Shown: in pieces, positions 23,250 to 31,801 of the stretch
Layout of the letters: every line of letters begins with the position of its first letter
How positions within the stretch are numbered: the first letter of the stretch is position 1
Assembly (NCBI GenBank): GCA_963717125.1
Contig: CAVQVG010000003.1
Coordinates: 310,001 to 374,000, forward strand
DNA length: 64,000 bases
Direction: 5' to 3'
Origin: RYN-230 sp963717125
GTDB taxonomy: Bacteria > Actinomycetota > Actinomycetes > Streptosporangiales > Streptosporangiaceae
Position numbers and translations under genes: made by a program
Notes under the pieces: generated by a model
What the model was told of the DNA's origin: nothing
Database searches by the model: none
The model's input: the letters and a program-made list of their open reading frames with translations, nothing else

Positions 23250-24467
23250 ATGGAAATCAAGACCAGTTTAGAGTGGCCGGAGACACTCGATATCGGGGCG
23301 CTTCGGGCCGAGGGTTGGGTGCCTGTCCCGTTCGGCGAGTTCATCGTCAAGATCCACAGCAGATGTGATCTTGCCTGCGACTACTGCTACATGTACGAGA
23401 TGGCAGACCAGTCGTGGCGAGACCGGCCGCGCCGGATGTCCGCCCAGACCGCCGAGTGGACTGCGACGCGCATCGGGGAACACGCCACGGCACACAATCT
23501 CCAGAAGATCAGCCTAGTCCTGCACGGCGGCGAGCCACTCTTGGCTGGCCGCGAGCTGATCTCGCAGCTCGTTACCGCGGTCCGCGACGCGGCCGGCTCA
23601 ACTGTCAACGTCGAGGTCACCATTCAGACGAACGCGGTCGGGCTGGACGATGCCCACCTGCGGCTGTTCAGCGAGCTTGGCATCCAGGTCGGAGTCAGCC
23701 TGGATGGAGCGGCGGAGGATCACGACCGGCACCGGCGTTTTGCCAGCGGCCGGGGTAGCCACGCGGCGGTGACGGCCGGGCTCCGGCGACTCACCCAACC
23801 GGCTTACCGGCATCTGTTCCGGGGCTTGCTCTGCACCATCGACCTGCGTAATGACCCGATTACCACGTACAAGGCGCTCACCGACTTCGCTCCACCCAAG
23901 ATTGACTTCCTGCTACCGCACGGGACCTGGGAAGCACCCCCACCAGGCCGGGTCCCCGGGACAGCCGAGACGCCGTACGCGGACTGGCTAATCGAAGTAT
24001 TCGATCACTGGTATCCGACCGCTGGAACCCCGATCCGGCTGTTCGAGGAGATCATGTATCTGAGCCTGCGCAGACAATCGTCTGCGGAGATGGTGGGGCT
24101 CGCGCCATCCACCCTGCTGGTCATCGAGACTGATGGCGCCATCGAGCAGGCTGACACACTCAAGGCCGCTTATCCGGGGGCACCCGAAACCGGGCTGCAC
24201 GTGGCACATGACGAGCTTGACTCGGCCCTGCGGCTGCCTGGCGTAGTTGCCCGTCAATTGGGTGTTCGCGCATTGTCGGCCGAATGCCAGGCGTGCAGCC
24301 TCCGGCAGATCTGTGGCGGTGGCCTGTATACCCATCGCTATCGCCCGGGCACAGGATTCTACAATCCGTCGGTCTACTGCCCGGATCTCGTCCGGCTCAT
24401 TCAGCATATTATTGACACAATGCAGACCGACATCGACGCGGAGTGGGCCCGCCGCACACCGTCCTGA
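23250..24467 (+). CDS. fxsB: FxsB-type radical SAM/SPASM peptide-cyclophane synthase
   Basis: Encodes 405 residues from ATG 23250 (GGTGGGGA upstream). The radical SAM cluster motif is CDLACDYCYMYE (C39, C43, C46). GGEPLLAG and SLDGAAEDHDRHRRFASGRG follow as in the anSME/FxsB group. The C-terminal SPASM region carries AECQACSLRQICGGGLYTHR then GFYNPSVYCPDL, with Cys residues for auxiliary clusters. FxsB enzymes link an aromatic ring to the beta-carbon two residues later in a small precursor (three-residue cyclophane). The candidate precursor is at 27194-27358. Unlike some relatives it has no fused HExxH domain. Confidence 0.9.
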   Translation: MEIKTSLEWPETLDIGALRAEGWVPVPFGEFIVKIHSRCDLACDYCYMYEMADQSWRDRPRRMSAQTAEWTATRIGEHATAHNLQKISLVLHGGEPLLAGRELISQLVTAVRDAAGSTVNVEVTIQTNAVGLDDAHLRLFSELGIQVGVSLDGAAEDHDRHRRFASGRGSHAAVTAGLRRLTQPAYRHLFRGLLCTIDLRNDPITTYKALTDFAPPKIDFLLPHGTWEAPPPGRVPGTAETPYADWLIEVFDHWYPTAGTPIRLFEEIMYLSLRRQSSAEMVGLAPSTLLVIETDGAIEQADTLKAAYPGAPETGLHVAHDELDSALRLPGVVARQLGVRALSAECQACSLRQICGGGLYTHRYRPGTGFYNPSVYCPDLVRLIQHIIDTMQTDIDAEWARRTPS

Positions 24468-24509
24468 GACACTGACCCGCTGACTTCGTCACAAAAGAGT
24501 CCAAGCCAG

Positions 24510-27059
24510 TCAGATCTCAGGCGGATCGAAGTCGAAGTCCATCCGCAGGCCATTCGCCGCATTCAGCGCATCGGGATGATCGGCGCCGATTGTGGCTGCG
24601 TATCTGGTGCTGGTGTCTTCCAGCAGCTGCTCAGCGGTCCCGGAAGCACCTTCTGCCCGCAGATCGATAGCCAGGTTGGCCGCGCAGCCCAAGGTCAGTG
24701 GGTGGTCTGGGCCCAGGAGACCACGCAGTCGGGCGAGCGTGTCCTCGCCGAGAGCCCTCGCCCCGGCCGTATCCCCGAGAGCAGCCAGATCGCTGGCCAG
24801 GTTGGTCGCTACCGTCAGCGAAAAATGATGATCGCGGCCGAGTCTCGCCTCCAGGCCGGACAGGGCTTCCTCATTCAGCCTGCGCGCTTCGCCCACATCC
24901 CCAGCCACCCGCCGGAGTATCGAAAGGTTCCCCATACAGCCATAGTTGTATGGATGATGCCGACCGTGAACGCCCGGGTAGCGCTCGACGATGTCCTGCG
25001 CCAGCTCCAAAGCCCGTTCGGTCTGGCCCACTGTCCGCAGGATATTGGCCAAGCTGATAGTCGCGGTCAGCGTATCCGGATGCGCCTCGCCGAAAACCCT
25101 GCGGCACGCGTCCAGAGCTGAACTGGCCAACTCAAGCGCGTCCTCGTGGGTGCTGGCGATATGCCGAAGCGCGATCGAGAGATCGTTCATAGTCCGCAGC
25201 GTCCAGGGATGCTCCGCTCCGAGCACTTCGCGGCCGAAATCAAGGGCTTCGTCTCCTACGTCACGCCCCTCGGTGTAGTTACCACAGAGGCGGACCGCGC
25301 GGGCCAGCCCGTTCCAGGACATGAGCACTTCTGTCGCCGAAACGCCGGCCGTGGCCTCAGCCCGGAGCATATACGTACGCTGATGCAGATCCTGAGCCTC
25401 CCGGTACTCACTGTTCAGCCCGTGATCGAGGGCAAGATTGTGCATGACTCGCAGCGTCTGGCCGTCTTCTGACCCGAACACCTCGTTGTACAATTCCAGC
25501 GATTCTTCGTCCAGGCGCCGGGCCTCAAGAAAATCTCCGCTGGCGCGCAAATCCGCCGCAAATCCGTTCTGCAGGGCCAGGGTCACTGGATTCCGCTCAC
25601 CAAGGATCCGCCGGGACCGGTTCAGTGTCGTCTTGGTGACGTTGAAGGCGGCTGCGTACTGGCCAAGTTCCCGCAGCGAATCGCCGAGATGGCGCTGCGC
25701 GTCGAGTACCGCGGGATCATCTGGGCCGGATTGCCGACTCCACTCATTGATGAGACTGGCCGCGAGACTACGTGAGGATTCCTGGTCACCGAAACGGTAC
25801 AGGTAACGAACCATCTCCAAGGCGAAGGCGCGAACGATGGGATCCCGGCACGAGGACAGCATCGTTATCGGTGAGGCCACATGCGGGAACAGTTCGGCAT
25901 AGCGGGGCCACAGCCGGTTGTCGTCGGGGTTTCTCGGCGAGCCAGACGCCAGGATGAGGTGAACATCATGCTGATATCTCGCTCGTTCCGCCGCGCTGAG
26001 GTCATCCCGGAGCAACGCCTGAACCAGACGGTGAACCTGGATGCTGCGCCCGTCAATACGCACCAAGGCGAACCGGCCGAGTTCGCGGATAGCCCGGGCC
26101 AGCAGTATGGGATTCGCGACGAGATCATTTACTGGTGACTCGGTCACCTGCGTGCCACGTCTGAACACATCACGCGGAATGGGCTCGGGGCTGAAGAAGG
26201 CGCAGCAACGGAGCAGTTCCATGGCCTGCGGCATCTGCCTGCTCAGACCGCTGACCGAAAGCCGCCATGCGGCGGTCATCGACAACGGATAGTCGGGCGA
26301 CTTCCCCTCCTCCATTATCTGCGCGACGTGCTCCCCCAGCAACCGCAGATACTCCTCGACCGGCATACCCGTCTCCGCCTGGAGTGCCCCGGCCTGCTCC
26401 AGCGCCAGCGGCAGATCACCAAGTTGCTCGGCCAGTACGTCGGCCTCGGCTTCGCTCAGCGCGGTGGGGATCCTCCTGGCCAGGAAGGCCTTGCTTTCCG
26501 CCCGGCTGAAGACGTCGATCGGAACGGTGTCAACTACCGCCTGCCAGCGATGATTTCGTGAGGTAATCAGCACGTGACCAGTACCGCTCGGCACTATGCC
26601 GCTCAGTTCCTCTGGCTGGTCGGCATTATCGAAGATCAGTAACCACCGAGAGTAAGGAATGCCCTGCCGGAGCGCGTCCAGAACGGACGTCATGGCAATA
26701 TCGATACCGGTCGCTGTGGCCGGTTGCAGGCCCAGTCGCCCGGCCAGGGCGGCTAGCGATGCCCGAACCAGGCCCATCTGGTCGGCGCGGATCCACCAGA
26801 CGAGGTCGTAGTCCGACCTGTTTCGGTGTGCGTACTCGATGGCCAGCGCGGTCTTTCCGACGCCCCCCATACCCTGTAGGGCACGTGGTGCCGAAACGGC
26901 GGTGATAGCGTTGGCCGCGCCCTCCTGGAACAGTTCCCGCAGCCGGCCCAGTATCTCCTGCCGTCCGGTGAAGTTCTTATTGCGCTGCGGAACGTCGCCC
27001 CAGATGGCCGGAACGTGCCCTGCCGCGCGCCCCGGTGGTTGCGCCTCCGATGTCGTCAC
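24510..27059 (-). CDS. fxsT: FxsT-like NB-ARC/TPR protein of the FxSxx-COOH system
   Basis: Encodes 849 residues from GTG 27059. The N-terminal linker AIWGDVPQRNKNFTGRQEIL leads into NB-ARC with Walker A LQGMGGVGKTALA (61-73), Walker B RWLLIFDNADQPEE and GLPLALEQAG-like LGDLPLALEQAGALQ. A regulatory arm follows (VHRLVQALLRDDL). The C-terminal half is a long array of TPRs with GAEHPWTLRTMNDLS, GEAHPDTLTATISLANIL and GPDHPLTLGCAANLAIDL units, ending FDFDPPEI as in FxsT proteins. It is convergent with fxsB and divergent from the precursor gene, and may sense or regulate the peptide. Confidence 0.87.
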   Translation of the reverse strand: MTTSEAQPPGRAAGHVPAIWGDVPQRNKNFTGRQEILGRLRELFQEGAANAITAVSAPRALQGMGGVGKTALAIEYAHRNRSDYDLVWWIRADQMGLVRASLAALAGRLGLQPATATGIDIAMTSVLDALRQGIPYSRWLLIFDNADQPEELSGIVPSGTGHVLITSRNHRWQAVVDTVPIDVFSRAESKAFLARRIPTALSEAEADVLAEQLGDLPLALEQAGALQAETGMPVEEYLRLLGEHVAQIMEEGKSPDYPLSMTAAWRLSVSGLSRQMPQAMELLRCCAFFSPEPIPRDVFRRGTQVTESPVNDLVANPILLARAIRELGRFALVRIDGRSIQVHRLVQALLRDDLSAAERARYQHDVHLILASGSPRNPDDNRLWPRYAELFPHVASPITMLSSCRDPIVRAFALEMVRYLYRFGDQESSRSLAASLINEWSRQSGPDDPAVLDAQRHLGDSLRELGQYAAAFNVTKTTLNRSRRILGERNPVTLALQNGFAADLRASGDFLEARRLDEESLELYNEVFGSEDGQTLRVMHNLALDHGLNSEYREAQDLHQRTYMLRAEATAGVSATEVLMSWNGLARAVRLCGNYTEGRDVGDEALDFGREVLGAEHPWTLRTMNDLSIALRHIASTHEDALELASSALDACRRVFGEAHPDTLTATISLANILRTVGQTERALELAQDIVERYPGVHGRHHPYNYGCMGNLSILRRVAGDVGEARRLNEEALSGLEARLGRDHHFSLTVATNLASDLAALGDTAGARALGEDTLARLRGLLGPDHPLTLGCAANLAIDLRAEGASGTAEQLLEDTSTRYAATIGADHPDALNAANGLRMDFDFDPPEI

Positions 27060-27066
27060 ACGGTCT

Positions 27067-27072
27067 ATCTTA
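27067..27072 (-). promoter_or_regulatory. -10 element of a probable leaderless fxsT transcript
   Basis: On the minus strand TAAGAT (27072-27067) ends 7 nt before the fxsT GTG at 27059, so transcription should begin at or next to the start codon. No Shine-Dalgarno sequence precedes the GTG. No convincing -35 box was found. Confidence 0.4.
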
Positions 27073-27193
27073 GACGTGGCAGGTCAGCACGCGAGGTTTG
27101 CAATTCCGTAGGATATGCAGGTACATGTCCCGCCGGGCACCGTGGCTGGCCCCGACGGGTTGGCCGGGTCATGATGGTCAGATGAGGAGCTTG

Positions 27194-27358
27194 ATGAGCG
27201 ACTTCGACACCGCCGATGTCGGCTTGATCGACGACCGCGGGCTCAGCTTGACGGAGCTAGCCGCTGAGACCGACGAGTCTGCCCTGGGGTCGGCACTCCG
27301 CCGGATCCTCGCGCCGCGAGAAGAGAGCACACATCACGGGTTCAGCAATATCATCTAA
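27194..27358 (+). CDS. fxsA: FxsA-like RiPP precursor with C-terminal FSNII
   Basis: Encodes 54 residues from ATG 27194, with GAGGAG at 27184-27189; an in-frame ATG at 27182 is the alternative. The leader VGLIDDRGLSLTELA then ESALGSALRRILAPREES matches FxsA leaders (LIDxRGLSLxxL...ALxRAL RRIL), and the peptide ends THHGFSNII. Family members end F-x-S-x-x-COOH. Here the residue two after Phe is Asn (F50-S51-N52), giving F-x-N-x-x. FxsB-type enzymes join Phe to the beta-carbon of that residue, and Asn is used in related W/F-x-N cyclophanes, so modification remains plausible. A TAGGAT -10-like box lies at 27109-27114. Confidence 0.82.
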   Translation: MSDFDTADVGLIDDRGLSLTELAAETDESALGSALRRILAPREESTHHGFSNII

Positions 27359-27494
27359 TTGGGGCGGTGCCCGGCGGCCGGCTGGTAGATGGCAACCGGA
27401 GGTCTGGTGCGCAGCCCTTTCAGACGTCGGCGTGAGCGATCACGCGGGGTCTGACATAAATAGCAGATGAGACAGAGGTGACGAGGGCCGGAAT

Positions 27495-29489
27495 ATGACC
27501 ATGAGGCGGTCGCATCCGGGCCTCGGTCCCTTCCAGCGCGCGGACAGTGAACAGTTCTTCGGCCGCAGACGTGAGGCGGCCGCACTGGCCGACCTGTGGC
27601 GTGCGAATACCCTGACGATCGCGGCCGGCCCCCCGGGAAGCGGTAAGACTTCACTGGTGCAGGCGGGGGTACTGCCATTAGTTGAGCAGGGCCGAGCCCA
27701 GGTGCTGCCACCAGGAAGGGTCTCCTACGGGGCAACCTATCCGTTCGCCGGACTGCCTGAGCACAACCCGTATACCGTCGCGCTGCTCCGCTCCTGGTCG
27801 CCGGACGAGACCATGAGCCAGCTGATCGACCAGACCGTCCACGAATATTTGCAGCGGCGCACCGAAGACCATGGCGGCCCGGTCCTAGCCGTAATCGACC
27901 AAGCCGAGGAACTGCTGGCCGACGCCGGGCCGCGTAAGCGCCGGGGTCGCCAGTTTCTCGCCGAACTGGCGACGGCGATACGTAGCAACCCCCGTCTGCA
28001 TCTGCTGCTGTGCACGCGTGAATCCAGGCTGAATGAGTTCAGGCATGCCCTGGGCGGTGGCGTCCCGTTTCACGTCGGTCCGCTGACGTTTGACGCGGCG
28101 GTGGACGCGGTAACCGGGCAGGCCGAGGCGGCGGGCCTGCGTGCCGATCCGGGCGCGGTCGCGGAACTGGTGATGGAGGTACAGACCAGCACCATCAGCG
28201 TGGCGGGCGGCGAGCGGTCAACCATTGACGAATACGTGCAGCCCACGATCCTCCAGGTAGCCTGCAGGCGGTTCTGGGACGCATTGCCAGAAAACCTGCA
28301 GCTCATCACGCAACGTGAGGTCCGCCGGTACGGCGATGTCGGCACGTTCCTGTCCGTGCACTGCAGCCGTGTCGCGGCCGCGGTCGCTGAAGAATTCGAT
28401 GTGCCGATAGCCCGGCTTCGCTCCTGGCTGACCCAGACCTTTATCACTGACACCGGGCATCGGGGGACCACATACGAGGGCATGACGCACACAGCGGGGA
28501 TGCCAAACGCCGTGGTACGGACCCTGGAAGACCGGCATCTGCTGACGTCCGAGTGGCGGTCGGGTTCCCGCTGGTACGAACTGCTCAGCGACCGCCTAAT
28601 CGCACCGCTGCTCAACGGGTCCGACGAGCACCCAGATCCGGGCGCGCCAGCCGAATACCTGCAATCGGCCGCGCGCATGCTCGCCTTCGGCGACCTGGAT
28701 CTCGCTGAGCGTTATGCGGCTGAGGCGTTGCGTCTCTGCCTTCCACGTGACCTCCGGCAACAGGCCGAGGTCCAGTCTTTGCTCGGCAATCTCGCGTACG
28801 AAGGCGAGCGGTTCACTGACGCTGAGGCTAGGTACCGGCAGGCAGCGGGACTGTTTGAGACGATCCGTGACACTGCCGCCGTCGCCCGTCAACTCGCGGC
28901 AGTCGGGCAGACACTGCGGGATCAGGAACGCCCGGCGGACGCCGTCGTTGAGTTCCGCGCTGCTGTCGACCGCCTGCCCAATGATGCCTTGATTCAGACG
29001 GCACTCGGGTGGGCGCTCCGGGACCTTGGCCAGCCACGCGCCGCGGGGGCGGTTTTTACCGGGGTCCTTGCGGTTAACGGTGGAAATACCGAGGCGCTAC
29101 GTGGACGGGGTGAGGTCTTCGCCGACCTGGGCGACGCTCGCGGCGCGCTGCGGGATCTGGACCGGCTTCCGCTGTCCGACCAGCCTGCTGCCCGCGCGGC
29201 CCGGGGGCTGGCCCTGGCTCAGCTCGGTGATCAGGCGAAGGCCAATGAGGAGATCCAGGCGGCCATTACCGAGGCGCCGCGGAACGGCCCGGTGCTGCTG
29301 TACGCCGCGCGGGCTGAGGCCCTCAGCGGTGACAGGCCGACCAGCATCGAACTAGCCGAGCGTGCGGTTAACGCCGCCGCCCCGCCGTTGCCGCCCCATC
29401 AGCGCGAGGCCGCGCAGGAACTCGCTAACAGGACGGAGGAAGACGGTCAGGACCCCACGCCGGCCCCGGCCAGCCCGGAATCCGGTTAG
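27495..29489 (+). CDS. nSTAND1 ATPase with TPR repeats
   Basis: Encodes 664 residues from ATG 27495 (ATG 27501 is an alternative). The N-terminus GLGPFQRADSEQFFGRRREA is the nSTAND1 opening (pYPGL.pF...d..fFGRe). Walker A is AGPPGSGKTSLVQAG (about 44-58), Walker B LAVIDQAEELL and a sensor arginine motif LLLCTRES. The arm region includes ITQREVRRYGDVGTFLSVHC. After about residue 385 come TPR-like repeats (LARYAAEALRLC-type helices, FTDAEARYRQAAGLFETIRD, VVEFRAAVDRLPNDALIQTA). nSTAND1 proteins are common in phage-defence and conflict islands, where they work as sensors or scaffolds. It lies 136 bp downstream of fxsA on the same strand. Confidence 0.87.
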   Translation: MTMRRSHPGLGPFQRADSEQFFGRRREAAALADLWRANTLTIAAGPPGSGKTSLVQAGVLPLVEQGRAQVLPPGRVSYGATYPFAGLPEHNPYTVALLRSWSPDETMSQLIDQTVHEYLQRRTEDHGGPVLAVIDQAEELLADAGPRKRRGRQFLAELATAIRSNPRLHLLLCTRESRLNEFRHALGGGVPFHVGPLTFDAAVDAVTGQAEAAGLRADPGAVAELVMEVQTSTISVAGGERSTIDEYVQPTILQVACRRFWDALPENLQLITQREVRRYGDVGTFLSVHCSRVAAAVAEEFDVPIARLRSWLTQTFITDTGHRGTTYEGMTHTAGMPNAVVRTLEDRHLLTSEWRSGSRWYELLSDRLIAPLLNGSDEHPDPGAPAEYLQSAARMLAFGDLDLAERYAAEALRLCLPRDLRQQAEVQSLLGNLAYEGERFTDAEARYRQAAGLFETIRDTAAVARQLAAVGQTLRDQERPADAVVEFRAAVDRLPNDALIQTALGWALRDLGQPRAAGAVFTGVLAVNGGNTEALRGRGEVFADLGDARGALRDLDRLPLSDQPAARAARGLALAQLGDQAKANEEIQAAITEAPRNGPVLLYAARAEALSGDRPTSIELAERAVNAAAPPLPPHQREAAQELANRTEEDGQDPTPAPASPESG

Positions 29490-29627
29490 CCAGGGCCGCA
29501 CCCAGTGCCGCAGCGGCAGAGCGTCTTCCACGCGGCCTGCGCAGGCTGCGTAGCCGGCCTGCACAGTAGGGGCGGTGTGATCAGGCCGTGTTGACCGGGC
29601 GTGACCGGTCGGCGAGCATAGCGCCTT

Positions 29628-30812
29628 ATGGGTCTGCGTGATCCGGTCGTATGCATCGTGGGGGCCGGCCCGGCCGGGCTGGTCACGGCGCACCTGCTGC
29701 GGCAGGCCGGGGTTTCGTTCGTGCTGCTGGAACGGCAGCCGGCGGACGGGCTCCGGGCCCGGGTGAAGGCCGGCATGATCGAGCACCGCACGGTGGAATT
29801 GCTCGCCCGGTATGGCCTGGCGGACCCGATCGTCCGGGCCGGCCTGCGGGTCGGCCAGTGCGAGTTCCGTGCCGACGGTCAGGCGTTCCTGCTCGACTAC
29901 GCCGGGCTGTGCGGCGGCCGCGGGCACTACATCTACCCACAGCACGAACTGGTCGCGGACTGGGCCGGACAGCTGGCGGCGCTGGGCGGCAAGGTGCGGT
30001 TCGGCGTCGCGGCCACCGGTGTCGAGCAGTCCGGCGACGCCGCGGTGGTGCTCGCCGTGGCCGGCCCGGCCCGGGAACCGGTGCGCATCGAGTGCGCGGC
30101 CGTCGCGGTCTGCGACGGCGCGGGCAGCGTGCTGGGCGCCGGCGCGGCCGGGTTTACCGCCGCCTACCCGACCCGGTGGCTGGCCCTGATCGCGGCCGTC
30201 CCGCCACCGCCGGCCGGCACCATCTACGGGCTGCACGAGTCGGGTTTCGCCGGGCAGATGCACCGCTCCGCGACGCTGTCCCGGTTCATGCTGGAAGTGC
30301 CCGGCGGCGAGGACTACCGGCACTGGGCCGACGACCGGATCTGGGCCGAACTGGAGCACCGGCTGACCGCCGCGGGCCTGCCGCCGGTGCAGCGCGGCGA
30401 GTTCGTCGAGCGCGACATCCTGGACCTGCGGGTGCGGGTGTGCGAGCCGATGCAGGACGGCCGCATCTTCCTGGCCGGGGACGCGGCGCACCTGATCACC
30501 CCGGCCGGTGGCAAGGGCATGAACATCGCCATCCAGGACGCGGTCGAACTGGCCAGCGGCCTGATCGAGCGATACGGCGGCGCGGGCCCGGGCGACGGCG
30601 GCCGCCTCAGCCGCTATTCGCAGACCCGGCTGCCGCAGGTGTGGCGGCAGCAGGAATTCTCCAACCTGATGCTCAGCCTGTTCAACGCGGGCGCTGCCGA
30701 CGGCAGCAGCGGCTTCGCCTACGGGCTGCGCCGGGCCCGCCTCGACCTGGTGCTGGGCGACCCGCGGTTCGCCCGCTGGTTCGCGCACACCTACGTGGGC
30801 GTGGACGAGTAA
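29628..30812 (+). CDS. pobA: 4-hydroxybenzoate 3-monooxygenase-like flavoprotein
   Basis: Encodes 394 residues. FAD is bound by VVCIVGAGPAGLVTAHLLRQ (GxGxxG) with VLLERQPADGLRARVKAGMI (ERQ and RxRAG as in PobA), HYIYPQHELV, and DGRIFLAGDAAHLITPAGGK (GD motif). These are the signatures of p-hydroxybenzoate hydroxylase, which uses NADPH and oxygen to make protocatechuate. Length matches the family. No other protocatechuate-pathway gene is nearby, so the product must be used by genes elsewhere. The 138-bp upstream gap contains the 12-bp palindrome GCCTGCGCAGGC (29535-29546). Confidence 0.9.
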   Translation: MGLRDPVVCIVGAGPAGLVTAHLLRQAGVSFVLLERQPADGLRARVKAGMIEHRTVELLARYGLADPIVRAGLRVGQCEFRADGQAFLLDYAGLCGGRGHYIYPQHELVADWAGQLAALGGKVRFGVAATGVEQSGDAAVVLAVAGPAREPVRIECAAVAVCDGAGSVLGAGAAGFTAAYPTRWLALIAAVPPPPAGTIYGLHESGFAGQMHRSATLSRFMLEVPGGEDYRHWADDRIWAELEHRLTAAGLPPVQRGEFVERDILDLRVRVCEPMQDGRIFLAGDAAHLITPAGGKGMNIAIQDAVELASGLIERYGGAGPGDGGRLSRYSQTRLPQVWRQQEFSNLMLSLFNAGAADGSSGFAYGLRRARLDLVLGDPRFARWFAHTYVGVDE

Positions 30813-30819
30813 GCCCGGC

Positions 30820-30966
30820 TGACCCCACTGCCGACCCCGACATCCAGCCGGCCGCTGGTGAGCTGGTCCAGGACGGCGATCTCCTCGGCCAGCCGCAGTG
30901 GTTCGTAGGCCGGCAGCACATACACCAGGGCGCCGATCCGCAGCCTGGTGGTGCGCTGGCTCAGAG
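30820..30966 (-). pseudogene. Internal fragment of a luciferase-like (LLM) oxidoreductase
   Basis: The minus-strand frame reads QRTTRLRIGALVYVLPAYEP then LRLAEEIAVLDQLTSGRLDV and GVGSGV, an exact match to the conserved core of flavin-dependent LLM oxidoreductases (A..T.RIR.G..v..lp.hhPlRlAEe.a.LD.LS.GRl.vGvGrG). There is a stop upstream in frame and the similarity ends at the pobA 3' end. Only about 48 codons of some 330 remain. Confidence 0.75.
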
Positions 30967-30977
30967 GTCATGGCCAT

Positions 30978-31736
30978 TCAGCCTCGCCTGAGGAACTCCT
31001 CCATGACTGTGGCCAGCGCGGCCGGCGTCTCCATCATCGGGTAGTGCCCCGCGTTGGGCAGCACGTCCAGTTCGGCGTTGGGGTACAGCGCCAGCCAAGT
31101 CTGCTTCATCACCTCGGCGGACAGCGCCGGGTCATGCTCGCCGACGATGACCTTGACCAGCGCCGGGTTGCCGCGCACCCGGTCCGAGAAGTCATGCCGG
31201 GCCCACGACTCCAGATAGCTGCCGAACGCCTGCTGGCTGGAGTTGTCCACCGAGTGCCGCACGATGTCGTCGATGAACGCGGGCGACCGGCGGCCGCCGG
31301 TGGACATGTTGATGATGGTGGCGCGGTTTTCCCGGGCTTCGGCTGCGCCGGAGAACAACGCCCAGCCGTCGTCGTCGAACGGCACGCCGGTGGCGGGCAC
31401 CGGGTTGACCGCCACCAGCCGCCGCACCCGGTCCGGGGCGGCCAGCAGCACGTGCTGGATGGCCTGGCCGGACATGGAGTGCCCGACCAGGGAGAACCGG
31501 TCCCAGCCGAGCTCGTCGGCCAGCGCGACCGCGTCGGCGGCGGCTTCCTGCATGGTGAAGTCACCGGCCACGTCCCGGCGGGCGCCGTAGCCGCGCAGGT
31601 CGGGGAAGACGTAACTGAACGTCGATTTGTCGAGGTAGTCCGGCAGCGGGCCCCAGCCGCGCGCCGAGCCGAACCAGCCGTGCAGGGCGATCACATGGTG
31701 ATCACCGGAGCCGACAGTTAACTGCGAGCTGGCCAC
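30978..31736 (-). CDS. Alpha/beta hydrolase
   Basis: About 252 residues from GTG 31736 (GGAGG 5 nt upstream); GTG 31742 and a longer start at 31814 are alternatives, the latter overlapping the divergent marC gene. The oxyanion motif is HVIALHGWFGSARGW, the nucleophile elbow SLVGHSMSGQAI (Ser in GHSMSG), the acid VIVGEHDPALS and the His LPNAGHYPMMETP. This is a complete catalytic triad of the canonical fold. The substrate is not predictable. It follows the fragment of a flavin-dependent oxidoreductase, which may once have been its operon partner. Confidence 0.88.
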   Translation of the reverse strand: MASSQLTVGSGDHHVIALHGWFGSARGWGPLPDYLDKSTFSYVFPDLRGYGARRDVAGDFTMQEAAADAVALADELGWDRFSLVGHSMSGQAIQHVLLAAPDRVRRLVAVNPVPATGVPFDDDGWALFSGAAEARENRATIINMSTGGRRSPAFIDDIVRHSVDNSSQQAFGSYLESWARHDFSDRVRGNPALVKVIVGEHDPALSAEVMKQTWLALYPNAELDVLPNAGHYPMMETPAALATVMEEFLRRG

Positions 31737-31801
31737 GGTCACCTCCGGGTCTCTTGTTCCGCATTGTTGAGTACTGGACGCAGGGCAGGCAAGGTTGGCA
31801 G

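Noticed and set aside
23170..23271. A 33-codon frame overlapping the fxsB start as a second precursor
   Set aside because: It lacks the FxsA leader pattern and an F-x-S/N end, and overlaps the fxsB coding start.
20424..29489. Reading the STAND/TIR island as a CRISPR or restriction-type defence island
   Set aside because: No nuclease, methylase or repeat array is present; the radical SAM enzyme and precursor fit a RiPP locus better.
29535..29546. 12-bp palindrome upstream of the pobA-like gene as a PobR operator
   Set aside because: It is a single GC-only palindrome of a kind expected by chance in such DNA, and no regulator gene is adjacent.
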